DNA of 64,000 bases from Myxococcus dinghuensis (GTDB lineage Bacteria; Myxococcota; Myxococcia; Myxococcales; Myxococcaceae), in contig NZ_JAKCFB010000004.1 of NCBI RefSeq assembly GCF_024198235.1, forward strand, positions 310,001-374,000. The letters are read 5' to 3'. The notes under the pieces were generated by a model. That model was not told the origin of the DNA. It did no database searches and worked only from the letters and a program-made list of their open reading frames with translations. Position numbers and translations under genes: made by a program. Positions 26,137-34,584 of this stretch are shown here, piece after piece (positions within the stretch are counted from its first letter, which is position 1; each line of letters opens with the position of its first letter).

Positions 26137-27159
26137 CTACCCTTGCGCCAGGCCGAGCGCGCCCAGCACCTCCGGGTACACCTTGCTCGCGAAGTACCGC
26201 CCGCCCGCGATGGTGAAGTGGACGCCGTCGTCCATGCGCAGCTTCATGGGTTTGCGGAACCCCTCCACGCGCGCGTGCAGCAGCGCGCGGCCCTGGGCGT
26301 CCGTGAAGAAGGCCCGCGTGTCGACGTAACGCGCGTCCGCGCGCGCGCCGATGACCTCCCGCTGGAGGTCCCGGATGACGCCCAGCTTCTGCTCGAAGCG
26401 CTTGAGGCCCGTCGCCGGCAGCTCCAGCCAGACGATCTTCCGTCCTGGCGCGGAGATGACGCTCGCGAAGGAGTCGAGGCGCCGCCGGTAGGCCTCCTCC
26501 CACTCGGGCTTGCCCCAGTGCACGGGCTTGCCGCCGCTCCGCTCCAGCAACGACTGTCCGTCGTTGCCCCCGAGGATGACCACCACCACGTCCGGCTGAT
26601 GGCGCTTCACCTCTTCCTCGCCCACCGCCATCCAGTCGAAATAGTCCGGCCGCGCCAGCCCCGTGGAGGAGCGCGCCCGACGCGAAGCGCGGATGAGGGG
26701 ATGCGCCTCCAACCTCGCCAGGAGGTAGTCACCGAAGCCCGTCGCGATGAGGCTGTCCCCCAGCAGGAGCACGGAGTGCGGACGCTCCGCTGGAGCGGCG
26801 GGCGCGGAGGTGGGTGCAACACCGGCGGTCGCCGAGGGCGTTGGCTGTTGTGCCGTGACCGGTGCAGCACCGGTGGCCGACGAGGGCGCTGGCTGTGCCG
26901 GGACCGGTGCAACGCCAGCGGGCGCCGAAGGCACGGACTGCGCGGGGGCGGCTGCAACGCCGGAGGAGGCCGACGGCGCTGGCCGTGCCGAAACGGGTGC
27001 AGCGCCGGCCGACGCCGAGGACACGGGCGCGGAGGTCCGCGCTTCAGCCTCGGGGCGCACCGGGGCGGGGGCAACGGACGCGTCCGGCGTCTGCGCGTGG
27101 ACGGACGCGGTGGACAGGACGGCGAGGACGACGAGGGCACACGTGAAGCGGTTCTGCAT
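26137..27159 (-). CDS. Exported SGNH-hydrolase-like protein (DUF459 type)
   Basis: A 340-residue exported protein: signal peptide MQNRFTCALVVLAVLSTASVHA, then an Ala/Pro/Val low-complexity stalk (about 24-125), then an SGNH hydrolase fold. Block I is LLLGDSLIATG (catalytic Ser), block III ILGGNDGQS, and block V DGVHFTIAGG with the Asp/His pair. This order and the C-terminal DGVHFT fit the DUF459 family of SGNH hydrolases, which are thought to act on acylated surface glycans. The stalk suggests it stands off the membrane. It is on the same strand as the ABC transporter operon but separated by a hairpin (27202-27238). Confidence 0.82.
   Translation of the reverse strand: MQNRFTCALVVLAVLSTASVHAQTPDASVAPAPVRPEAEARTSAPVSSASAGAAPVSARPAPSASSGVAAAPAQSVPSAPAGVAPVPAQPAPSSATGAAPVTAQQPTPSATAGVAPTSAPAAPAERPHSVLLLGDSLIATGFGDYLLARLEAHPLIRASRRARSSTGLARPDYFDWMAVGEEEVKRHQPDVVVVILGGNDGQSLLERSGGKPVHWGKPEWEEAYRRRLDSFASVISAPGRKIVWLELPATGLKRFEQKLGVIRDLQREVIGARADARYVDTRAFFTDAQGRALLHARVEGFRKPMKLRMDDGVHFTIAGGRYFASKVYPEVLGALGLAQG
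26812..27020 (-). repeat. Degenerate ~60-base minisatellite encoding the Ala/Pro stalk
   Basis: Three to four diverged copies of a roughly 57-63 base unit (variants of GCCGAGGGCGCTGGCTGTGC and ACCGGTGCAAC) encode repeats like APVxAxPxPSAxxGVA in the SGNH protein stalk. The copies have drifted, so the array is old but could still vary in length between strains. Confidence 0.6.
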
Positions 27160-27201
27160 TCGCGGCGCACGCTACCGGGCCGCGACGGGCAGGTACATCC
27201 C

Positions 27202-27238
27202 CCCTTTCGTCCCCTTGCGCGTCACGCGGGACGAAGGG
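27202..27238 (-). terminator. Hairpin after the ABC transporter/hydrolase operon
   Basis: CCCTTTCGTCCC (27202-27213) pairs with GGGACGAAGGG (27228-27238), 11 pairs with one bulged T and a 14-base loop, beginning nine bases after the hydrolase stop on the minus strand. It separates the transporter operon from the SGNH gene. Confidence 0.55.
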
Positions 27239-27246
27239 CCCTCGCG

Positions 27247-28002
27247 TCATGCGACCGACACGCGTTCCTCCGTTGACAGCGCGCGGAGCCACGGCTCCAG
27301 CAGCGCCGCGCACTCGCGAGGATGCGTGAAGTAGGGGACATGACCCGCCCCACGCAGCAGGTGCCGGGGAGTCCCCTCGGGCAGCACCTCCGCCAGACGG
27401 TCCATCGTCACCGGGGGCACCAGCACGTCGCGAGCCCCCTGGATGCAGACGCAGGAGACGCTCAGGTCGCGCAGCGTCGGTGGCGGCGGTTCGGAGTGGA
27501 TGGCCCTCGCGCGGTGCCAGGTCGTCTCGCGCTCCAGGGGCGTCATGGGCACCACGTCCGGCGCCCGTCCCGAGGTCACGAGGCGCCACGCCGCGAGCCC
27601 CGCGGCGACGACCCCCGGCCGCCCCCACACCGCGATGGGCCCCATCATCCCGATGAGCCGCCCCCGCACTCCCAGTTGGGACGTGTGCGTGAACGAGCCC
27701 AGGAACGCGACCCCACGCGCCGCCCCCGCGGCGGCCAGGTGCGCCGCCACCATGCCCCCGAAGGAGCTGGCCACCACCGCGTCCATCTCCCGCGCCGCGC
27801 GCCACACCTGCCTCGCGAGCCCCGCAGCGCCCACCGCCGCGTGCCGCCCCTCCGGGTACTCGACGAGGACGGGACGGCAGACGTCCGCCAGTCGTTCGGC
27901 GAGCGCGCGGAAGCCCACACCCCGGGCGCCCAACCCTGGCAGCAGGAGGACCCTCGGTCCCCTGCCCTGCTCCCACTCCGTCAACTGGACTTCCGAGCGC
28001 AT
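27247..28002 (-). CDS. Alpha/beta hydrolase
   Basis: A 251-residue cytoplasmic alpha/beta hydrolase. The oxyanion segment LLLPGLGARG, the nucleophile elbow SSFGG, a late GARDVLVPP (acid region) and GAGHVPYFTHP with the catalytic His are in the right order. It is the last gene of a three-gene operon: one base separates it from the ABC ATPase stop. Hydrolases in such positions may process the transported compound or its ester or amide, but that is inference. The product resembles carboxylesterases/BioH-like enzymes; no specific substrate can be named. Confidence 0.82.
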   Translation of the reverse strand: MRSEVQLTEWEQGRGPRVLLLPGLGARGVGFRALAERLADVCRPVLVEYPEGRHAAVGAAGLARQVWRAAREMDAVVASSFGGMVAAHLAAAGAARGVAFLGSFTHTSQLGVRGRLIGMMGPIAVWGRPGVVAAGLAAWRLVTSGRAPDVVPMTPLERETTWHRARAIHSEPPPPTLRDLSVSCVCIQGARDVLVPPVTMDRLAEVLPEGTPRHLLRGAGHVPYFTHPRECAALLEPWLRALSTEERVSVA

Positions 28003-28003
28003 G

Positions 28004-28828
28004 TCATTCCCCCGCGGACGCGGCGGGAAACACCGGGGCCACGCCTGTTCTGCCCAACCCGAGCGACGGCACCACGCGCGACGGCGGGCTCACCTGCCCC
28101 AGCCCGAGGAAGGCGCGCGTGCGCTCGTGCCGAGGCTGGTCCAGCACCTGGTCGGGTGGCCCCTCCTCGAGGATGCGCCCGCCGTGCAGCACCAGCACCC
28201 GGGAGGCCAGCTCGCGCGCGAAGCGCATCTCGTGTGTCACCGCCACCAGCGTCAGGCCGTCGTCCCGCAGGCGCGCCAGCAGCGACACCAGCGAGCCCAC
28301 CCGCTCCGGGTCCAGCGCGCTGGTGGGTTCGTCCAGGAGCAGCGCCTCCGGCTCCATCGCCAGCGCCCGGGCGATGGCCACGCGCTGCTGCTCTCCGCCC
28401 GACAGCTCGAACGGGTACGCACCCTCGCGGTGCGACAGGCCCACCTTGTCGAGCAGCGCGCGCCCCAGCTCCGTCGCGTCCTTCACGCCCAGCCCCCGCA
28501 CGTGGATGGGCGCCTCGATGACGTTGCCCAGCGCGGTGCGGTGCGCGAAGAGGTGCCACTGCTGGAAGACGAAGCCCACCCGGCGCCGCAGCTCACATAC
28601 CCGCCCGCCTCCCGCGCGGACGCGGCCCGGCTCCAGCACGTCGTTCCCTATCCGGATGGAGCCTCCGTCGAAGGGCTCCAGCCCGTTGAGGCAGCGCAGC
28701 AGCGTGCTCTTGCCACCTCCGGACGGCCCCACGAGCGCCACCACTTCTCCCGTCTGGAAGGTCGCGTCGATGCCATCCAGCACCGTGCGCCCGTCGTAGC
28801 GCTTGCACAGGTCCTTCACTTCAATCAT
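28004..28828 (-). CDS. Polar amino acid ABC transporter ATP-binding protein
   Basis: A 274-residue ABC ATPase of the GlnQ/HisP class. Walker A is GPSGGGKST, the Q-loop FQQWHLFAH, the signature LSGGEQQRVAIARAL, Walker B LLLDEPTSALD and the H-loop THEM. An extended C-terminal tail of about 30 residues after RTRAFLG is not usual. The ATG at 28828 overlaps the stop of the fused binding-protein/permease gene by ATGA, and the alpha/beta hydrolase gene begins one base after its own stop, so the three are an operon. It should energise the neighbouring permease in the inner membrane. Confidence 0.92.
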   Translation of the reverse strand: MIEVKDLCKRYDGRTVLDGIDATFQTGEVVALVGPSGGGKSTLLRCLNGLEPFDGGSIRIGNDVLEPGRVRAGGGRVCELRRRVGFVFQQWHLFAHRTALGNVIEAPIHVRGLGVKDATELGRALLDKVGLSHREGAYPFELSGGEQQRVAIARALAMEPEALLLDEPTSALDPERVGSLVSLLARLRDDGLTLVAVTHEMRFARELASRVLVLHGGRILEEGPPDQVLDQPRHERTRAFLGLGQVSPPSRVVPSLGLGRTGVAPVFPAASAGE

Positions 28829-30336
28829 CCGCGTTCGAGCCTCGCTTCCAACCGCCGCGCCAAGCGGGACAGAGGGTAGCTCATCGCCAGGTAGAGCGCC
28901 GCGCACAACGCCCCCGGCAACAGCCAACTCCGGACGTCCACCGCCGTAATCGTCATCCGTTTGGTGAGCTCCACGACGGAAATCACGGAAACCAGGGAGC
29001 TGTCCTTCAACAATGCGATGAAGTCATTGGTCATTCCGGGCAGCGCCACGCGGAAGGCCTGGGGCATGACGACCCGGCGCAACGCCAGCCGCGTGTTCAT
29101 TCCCAACGCCAGCGCGGCCTCGAACTGTCCACGCGGCACCGACAGCACGCCGGCCCGATAGACCTCCGCCTCGTAGGCCGCGTAGTTCAGGCCCAGCCCG
29201 AGGATGGCGGCGCTGACCGCGTCCAGCCGGAGGATGCCCGCCAGGCCGTAGTAGAGGACGTAGAGCTGCAACAGCACGGGCGTCCCCCGGAAGAGCTCCA
29301 CGTACAGCGTGGCCAGCCGCCCCAGCCACGCCGGCCCGTACAGTCGCGACAGCGACAGCGCCATGCCCAGGGGGACGGCGAGCACCATGGCCCCCACCGA
29401 CACGAGCAGCGTCACCACCGACGCCTGGAGGAACAGCCACAGCTGGCCCCAGCCCAGCCGCGGCGCGCGCGTGGTGGACAGGAGTTCGCGCGTCTGCGCG
29501 TCCGTCCACTCCACCATCCGCTGCTCCGTCGGGTTGTCGATGCCCCAGCGCTGGAAGATGGCGCGCAGCTCACCCGAGCGGGCGATGCGCCCCAGCGCCG
29601 CGTCCAGCTCCTCGCGCAGGGACTCGTCACCCGGGCGCAGCGCGATGGCGTAGTAGCCCTCGCCCACGTCGCCCACCACCCGCAGCGCGGCGCGCGGCAT
29701 GCCGTAGCGCTGGGCGATGATGTCGTCCATCAGCACGGCGTCCAGCCGCCCCTGCTCCAGGTCGATGTAGGGCTCCTCCACGCCCTCGTACGGCACCGCC
29801 TGCACGCCGGCCCCCTGCAACTGGTCCCACGCCTGGGAGTTGGCCAGCGTGCCCACCCGCCGACCGCGCAGCGACTCCATCCCGGTGACGGTCGCGTCGT
29901 TCGCCCGCGCCATGAGCCGCAGGTGGAACAGGTAGTAGGGCCGCGTGAAGAGCACGCGCCCGCTGCGCGCGGGCGTCACCTCGATGCCGTTGAGCGCGAT
30001 GTCGAACGAGCCCCGCTCCAGCGAGGGAATCAGGTTGGACCAGTCGTTCTGGTAGAAGCGCGAGCGCACGCCCAGCTCCCGCGCCAACGCCTCCGCCAGC
30101 TCCACCTCGAAGCCGCGCATGCCCCCGGGCGCGTCCGGGTCCTCCATGGCGTAGGGCTCACCGCCCTGCGCGTCCGCGCCCCACGTCAACACCCCGGTCC
30201 GCCGCACACGTTCGGCGCCCGAGCCGCGCTGCTCCGCGACGCACGACAGCATGACGACCACGAGCGGCAGCCACATCCACCCAGGATTTCCGGGGAGCGT
30301 GGTCCGTCGTGGCGGTGACAGCGGAAGGTTTCGCAT
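28825..30336 (-). CDS. Fused substrate-binding protein/permease of a polar amino acid ABC transporter
   Basis: A 503-residue fusion. After a signal peptide or signal anchor (WLPLVVVMLSC), residues about 40-285 form a family 3 solute-binding domain (GVLTWGADAQGGEPY, GFEVELAEALARELG, DIALNGIEVTPARS, LDAVLMDD). Residues about 300-500 are a HisM/GlnP-type permease with several transmembrane helices and the EAA loop EAALALGMNTRLALRRVVMPQAF. Such fusions are known (for example in Firmicutes GlnP), so one polypeptide supplies capture and channel. The ATG at 30336 has GAGGGAC upstream; another ATG at 30405 would precede the signal and is less likely. It is followed by its ATPase (ATGA overlap). Confidence 0.9.
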   Translation of the reverse strand: MRNLPLSPPRRTTLPGNPGWMWLPLVVVMLSCVAEQRGSGAERVRRTGVLTWGADAQGGEPYAMEDPDAPGGMRGFEVELAEALARELGVRSRFYQNDWSNLIPSLERGSFDIALNGIEVTPARSGRVLFTRPYYLFHLRLMARANDATVTGMESLRGRRVGTLANSQAWDQLQGAGVQAVPYEGVEEPYIDLEQGRLDAVLMDDIIAQRYGMPRAALRVVGDVGEGYYAIALRPGDESLREELDAALGRIARSGELRAIFQRWGIDNPTEQRMVEWTDAQTRELLSTTRAPRLGWGQLWLFLQASVVTLLVSVGAMVLAVPLGMALSLSRLYGPAWLGRLATLYVELFRGTPVLLQLYVLYYGLAGILRLDAVSAAILGLGLNYAAYEAEVYRAGVLSVPRGQFEAALALGMNTRLALRRVVMPQAFRVALPGMTNDFIALLKDSSLVSVISVVELTKRMTITAVDVRSWLLPGALCAALYLAMSYPLSRLARRLEARLERG

Positions 30337-30479
30337 GGAGCGTCCGGCCTGTCCCTCGTTCACGAGCACTTCGGAGAACTCCCACCCTGGCGCAGGTGCA
30401 GGCATGACCCGCTATTCAGGTCCTGACACTTTCTCCGGGACCGCGACTAGAGTGCCGCGCCACAGGAGCCAAGGCCGTC

Positions 30480-31178
30480 ATGGAAGCATACAAGGTGCTG
30501 GTGGTGGACGACGAGCCGCAGGTGGCGCACGCGCTGCGGCGCCTGCTGCGGCGTGAAGGATTCGACGTCCAGCTCGCCTTCAACGGGGAAGAGGCGCTCG
30601 AGCGTCTCAAGGTGTTCAGTCCGGACATCGTGCTGACGGACTTCCGGATGCCGGGGATGACGGGCAGCGAACTGCTCCAGCGCGTCAAGCGCAGCCATCC
30701 CCTGGCGCTGCGGCTCATCATCTCCGGCTACGCGGACTTCAAGTCGGTGGTGGCGTCGGTGAACGAGGGGGAGATCTGCCGCTTCATCAGCAAGCCGTGG
30801 GATGACGCGGAGCTGGTGGCCTACCTGGTGGGCCTGCTGCGGCACCGCGAGACCCTCGCCCAGTTATACGCGCCGTTCCGCGCCGCGCCCCAGGGCGTCA
30901 GCGCGGAGGTGAGCCCCACGGACGCGGCGCTCGTGCTGAAGGTGCAGGTGGCGGACCCGTCGTTCCCGGCCGACCACGCCGTCTCCATCATCGAGCGCTT
31001 CGCGGGCCTGCTGGCCGACGACAGCATGAAGGTGGTGGGTGGCCTGCTGGAGCGCTTCGGCGGGCGGCTGTCGTTCGTGGCGGAGGTGGGCGGACCGCAG
31101 CGCCTGCGCCTGGAGCTGCCGGTGCGCGCCGAGACGGCCGCCGTTCCCCAGGCGCGCCCTGGAGTCGGCGAGGCATGA
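30480..31178 (+). CDS. Response regulator with unusual C-terminal domain
   Basis: A 232-residue protein. The receiver domain (5-125) has the acidic pair DDE (10-12), the phosphoacceptor Asp54 in VLTDFRMPGMTG, and Lys105 in ISKPWDDAEL, the KPW-type ending seen in RpfG/HupR-like regulators. The C-terminal ~100 residues are not a helix-turn-helix, GGDEF or HD-GYP domain; the end, LLERFGGRLSFVAEVGG...LRLELPV, resembles the last strand-helix of a histidine kinase ATPase, so it may be a remnant or a protein-interaction module. The ATG of the histidine kinase overlaps its stop (ATGA at 31175-31178), so they are a two-component pair. Confidence 0.9.
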   Translation: MEAYKVLVVDDEPQVAHALRRLLRREGFDVQLAFNGEEALERLKVFSPDIVLTDFRMPGMTGSELLQRVKRSHPLALRLIISGYADFKSVVASVNEGEICRFISKPWDDAELVAYLVGLLRHRETLAQLYAPFRAAPQGVSAEVSPTDAALVLKVQVADPSFPADHAVSIIERFAGLLADDSMKVVGGLLERFGGRLSFVAEVGGPQRLRLELPVRAETAAVPQARPGVGEA

Positions 31179-32533
31179 CGTCGGGCCCGTCCACGGGGGG
31201 AATGGACGCGCGGGCGGATGCGAGCTGGATGAACAGCCAGCTCAAGCGCTTCACCCTGTTGGCCTGCATCCTCATCCACGGGCTGCTCGTCTCCTCGCTC
31301 TGGGGACGCTGGCACGACATCGCCGTGCTGACGGTGGGCTTCACCACCGTGACGACGATCAACGTGGTGCTCGCCCGGGACTTCTTCTCCCGCCACTCGA
31401 AGGCCACGGAGTCGGCGCGCTTCGTGCTGAACATGGTGGCCACCGTCTTCTACGGCGTGGTCAGCGACTGGGAGCTGCCCATGTGGCTGTACCTGCCGCT
31501 CAACGCGCTGTGGGCGGACCGCTTCGTGGACCCCAGCGCTCGGCCCAGGCTGGTGTCGATGCTCGCGCTGGTGGCGGGCGCGGCCCTGCTGGACGGCTGC
31601 CCTCCGGAGGTGCCCATCAGCTTCGTGCTGCTGTCGCTGCTGACCTACTTCATCTCCGAGGGACGCGTGGTCCTCACCCACCACGCGATGCAGGAGCTGG
31701 CGCGTCAGCACGAGCAGTTGGCCCACGCCCACGCGCAGTTGGACCTGGCCCACGCGCGCGCCCGGGAGCAGGAGCGCCTGACCAGCCTGGGCATGCTGGC
31801 GGCGGGCGTGGCGCACGAAATCAACAACCCGATGAGCTACGTGAAGAGCAACGTCAACGCGCTCCTCATCGACCTGCGCGCCTGCAAGGAGCTGCCGCCG
31901 GAGCTGCGCGAGTACGTCGACGACGTGCTGCCCGCCACCGCGGACGGCATCCGCCGCGTCGTCTCCATCGTCGCGGACCTGCGGCGCTTCGCGCGCGGGG
32001 ACCCGGGCGCCATGGAGGAGTACGACCTCAACGAGGAGCTCGCCGTCGCGATGCGCATCACCCACAGCCAGCTCAAGCCCCGCTGCGAGGTGCAGATGGC
32101 GCTGGGCGAGCTGCCGCGCCTGCTGGGCCGGCCGGGACAGCTCGCACAGGTGGTGGTCAACCTGCTGATGAACGCGGCGCAGGCCATGCCGGACGGAGGG
32201 CGCATCACCCTGTCCACGCACATGGAGGGGGACGAGGCGGTGCTGCGGGTGAGCGACTCCGGCGTCGGCATGTCGCCCGAGGTGCTCGCCCGCCTCTTCC
32301 AGCCCTTCTTCACCACCAAGCGCGCGGGCGAGGGCACCGGCATGGGCCTGGCGGTGGTGCACGGCATCGTCACGTCCCACAAGGGGCGCATCGCGGTGGA
32401 GAGCCCGCCCACGGGCGGGACGACCTTCACCATCCACCTGCCCCGGATTCCCCCCCTGGACCTGCGCCTTCCGGACGCGCCGGATGGCGCCCTGCCGCCC
32501 CTGCCCACCCGCTCCCGGCCCGACGCCGCGTGA
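31175..32533 (+). CDS. Membrane sensor histidine kinase
   Basis: A 452-residue kinase with about five or six N-terminal transmembrane helices (residues ~25-170) and almost no periplasmic loop, so the sensing is probably in or at the membrane. A coiled coil (AHAHAQLDLAHARAREQERL) leads to the H box GVAHEINNPMSYVKSN, and the ATPase domain has VNLLMNAAQAMP (N box), DSGVGMSPE (G1), FQPFFTTK (F) and GTGMGLAVVHGI (G2). It is of the NtrB-like HPK4 type. It is coupled to the response regulator by an ATGA overlap and is followed 22 bases later by a cytochrome P450 gene on the same strand. Confidence 0.92.
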   Translation: MTSGPSTGGMDARADASWMNSQLKRFTLLACILIHGLLVSSLWGRWHDIAVLTVGFTTVTTINVVLARDFFSRHSKATESARFVLNMVATVFYGVVSDWELPMWLYLPLNALWADRFVDPSARPRLVSMLALVAGAALLDGCPPEVPISFVLLSLLTYFISEGRVVLTHHAMQELARQHEQLAHAHAQLDLAHARAREQERLTSLGMLAAGVAHEINNPMSYVKSNVNALLIDLRACKELPPELREYVDDVLPATADGIRRVVSIVADLRRFARGDPGAMEEYDLNEELAVAMRITHSQLKPRCEVQMALGELPRLLGRPGQLAQVVVNLLMNAAQAMPDGGRITLSTHMEGDEAVLRVSDSGVGMSPEVLARLFQPFFTTKRAGEGTGMGLAVVHGIVTSHKGRIAVESPPTGGTTFTIHLPRIPPLDLRLPDAPDGALPPLPTRSRPDAA

Positions 32534-32555
32534 GCGCCCCGAGTCCGGAGTCCCC

Positions 32556-33788
32556 ATGTCCGCCCCGTCCCCCACCTTCGTCAGCCGCTTCGAGCCCCCG
32601 TACGTGGAGGACCCGTATCCGCTCTATGCCCGCATGAGGGAAGAGGCGCCCGTCCAGTACAGCCCGGAGCTCCAGCTCTGGGTCGTCTCGCGCTACGAGG
32701 ACGTGAAGGCGGTGGTGCTCAACCCGGAGGACTTCCGCTCCGCCAACGCCTTCCGCAACCCGGTGCCGCCCGCGCCGGAGGTGCTGGCCGTCCTGGCGGA
32801 GGGCTCCCCGCAGGTCCCCGCGCTGGTGGATGACGACCCGCCCAACCACACGCGCATGCGCGCCATCGTCTCCAAGGCCCTGGCGCCCCACCGGCTCAGC
32901 GCGATGGAGACGCCCGTGCGGGCAATCGCCCGGGAGCTCATCGACGACTTCGCGCGCGACGGCCACGCGGACCTGGTGGAGCAGCTTTGCTTCCCGCTGC
33001 CCGCGCGGGTCATCGGCAACATCCTCGGGCTGCCGGACTCGGACCTGCCCCGGCTGAAGCGCTGGACGGAGGACCTGGCCACGCTGTCCGCGGGCAACGC
33101 GCCGGTGCCCCGGCAGGTGGAGTGCGCCCGGGGCCTCGTCTCCGTCCAGAAGTACCTGGCCAGCCACATCGCGGACCGGCGACGGCAACCGAAGGACGAC
33201 CTCATCAGCGCGCTCATCCAGGCGCGCCACGAGGACACGCCCCCGCTGAGCGACGTGGAGCTCATCAGCCTGCTGGCCATGCTGCACTTCGCCGGGCACG
33301 AGACGACGGCGAACCTGTTGGGCAACCTGCTCGCGTGGCACCTGCGCGAGCCCCAGCGGCTGGCCGCGCTGCGGGACGACCCGGCGCTGCTCCCCCGCAC
33401 CATCGAGGAGACGCTGCGCCTGGACGCGCCCGTGCAGGGGATGATGCGCACCACCGCGCGCGCGGTGACGCTGGGGGGCGTGGAGCTTCCCGAGGCCGCC
33501 CGCGTGCTCGTGCTCTTCGCCTCCGCCAACCGCGACCCGGCGGTGTTCCAGGCGCCCGACGAGGGCCACCCGCGTCGTCCGGACCAGGGCCGGCACCTGG
33601 GCTTCGGCATGGGGCTCCACTACTGCATCGGCGCGCCGCTGGCGCGGCTCGAGGTGCGCGTCGCCATGGAGCTGGTGCTGGAGAAGCTGCCCGGCCTGCG
33701 GCTGGCGCCGGACAGCCCCCTCCTCTACCTGCCCAACTTCCTGCACCGGGGCCCGCGGCGGCTGCGCGTGGAGTGGGACCCGGCCTGA
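32556..33788 (+). CDS. Cytochrome P450
   Basis: A 410-residue bacterial class I P450. The I-helix motif is FAGHETT, the K-helix ExxR is ETLR, and the haem-binding loop is FGMGLHYCIGAPLARLE with the axial Cys357. Residues PALVDDDPPNHTRMR and the final YLPNFLHRGPRRLRVEW fit soluble P450s of the CYP107-like group. ATG 32556 is preceded by GGAG. It lies 22 bases after the histidine kinase, likely in the same transcript, but no ferredoxin or ferredoxin reductase gene is nearby, so electrons must come from elsewhere. The substrate cannot be told from sequence. Confidence 0.95.
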   Translation: MSAPSPTFVSRFEPPYVEDPYPLYARMREEAPVQYSPELQLWVVSRYEDVKAVVLNPEDFRSANAFRNPVPPAPEVLAVLAEGSPQVPALVDDDPPNHTRMRAIVSKALAPHRLSAMETPVRAIARELIDDFARDGHADLVEQLCFPLPARVIGNILGLPDSDLPRLKRWTEDLATLSAGNAPVPRQVECARGLVSVQKYLASHIADRRRQPKDDLISALIQARHEDTPPLSDVELISLLAMLHFAGHETTANLLGNLLAWHLREPQRLAALRDDPALLPRTIEETLRLDAPVQGMMRTTARAVTLGGVELPEAARVLVLFASANRDPAVFQAPDEGHPRRPDQGRHLGFGMGLHYCIGAPLARLEVRVAMELVLEKLPGLRLAPDSPLLYLPNFLHRGPRRLRVEWDPA

Positions 33789-33800
33789 CGGCGCGCCGTC
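33787..33800. terminator. Perfect 14-base palindrome between convergent genes
   Basis: GACGGCGCGCCGTC lies immediately after the P450 stop and seven bases before the stop of the DsbA-like gene. It folds to GACGG-CGCG-CCGTC and may end transcription from both sides, though there is no T run. Confidence 0.4.
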
Positions 33801-33807
33801 TCCGGCC

Positions 33808-34443
33808 TCAGCGCGCCAGCTCCGCGTCGATGAGCTGGGTGAAGGTCTCCAGCGGCTGCGCCCCCATCACCGCGGCGCCGTTGACGAAGAACACGGGCGT
33901 GCCCACCACGCCCCGGCGCTGGGCCTCCACCACGTCCGCCTCCACGTAGGCGTCCCAGGCGCCCGTGTCGAGCGCGCGGCGGAAGCGCGGCAGGTCCAGG
34001 CCGAGCGTCCGGGCATGCTTCTCCAGCGACGCGCGGTCGAGCGCGCCCGGACTCGCGAAGAGCAGGTCGTGCATCTGCCAGAAGCGCCCCTGCTCGCTCG
34101 CGGCCATGGACGCGGCGGCGGCCAGGCGCGCGTCGCGGTGCGCGGGCAGCGGCTGGTGGCGGAAGACAATGCGCACCTGGTCTCCGTACCGCTCGCGCAG
34201 CGACGTCAGGAGCGTCGCGCCGCGCGCGCAGAAGGGGCACTGGAAGTCGGACCACACCTCCACCGTCACCCGCGCGTCGCGGGGCCCCAGCGTGGGCGCC
34301 TCCGCGCGCGGCGTGGCGGCGATGAACTTGCGCTCGGGGGGCTTGGGGCACGTCGGGTCGCCGGTGGGCTCGGCGGCGAGTGCGGCGGACGACGAAAGCA
34401 ACAGCAGGCCTGCCGCCACGTGGGCGGAGCGCAGGGGCTTCAT
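33808..34443 (-). CDS. Exported DsbA-like thiol oxidoreductase
   Basis: A 211-residue periplasmic protein with a signal peptide (MKPLRSAHVAAGLLLLSSSAALA) and a DsbA/thioredoxin_4 fold. The active site is CPFC (69-72) in WSDFQCPFCARG, and the family's cis-proline loop is seen as GVVGTPVFFVNG. An extra Cys32 precedes the domain. These proteins oxidise, reduce or isomerise disulfides outside the cytoplasm; the window also encodes a secreted protein with 18 repeat cysteines, although not close by. Single gene, divergent from AlaX with 141 bases between. Confidence 0.9.
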   Translation of the reverse strand: MKPLRSAHVAAGLLLLSSSAALAAEPTGDPTCPKPPERKFIAATPRAEAPTLGPRDARVTVEVWSDFQCPFCARGATLLTSLRERYGDQVRIVFRHQPLPAHRDARLAAAASMAASEQGRFWQMHDLLFASPGALDRASLEKHARTLGLDLPRFRRALDTGAWDAYVEADVVEAQRRGVVGTPVFFVNGAAVMGAQPLETFTQLIDAELAR

Positions 34444-34584
34444 GAGGGACCTCTTCGATGGATGGGAGCTGGGAACGCCGGGCCTCCCGCTCGGGGGGCT
34501 GGCGACACGGGGGACTTCCGCCCGCGCGCCAGGATGTGGCGCGAGCCGGGCACAAGTTTCAGCACGCCGTGCTATCCCCTGCCC

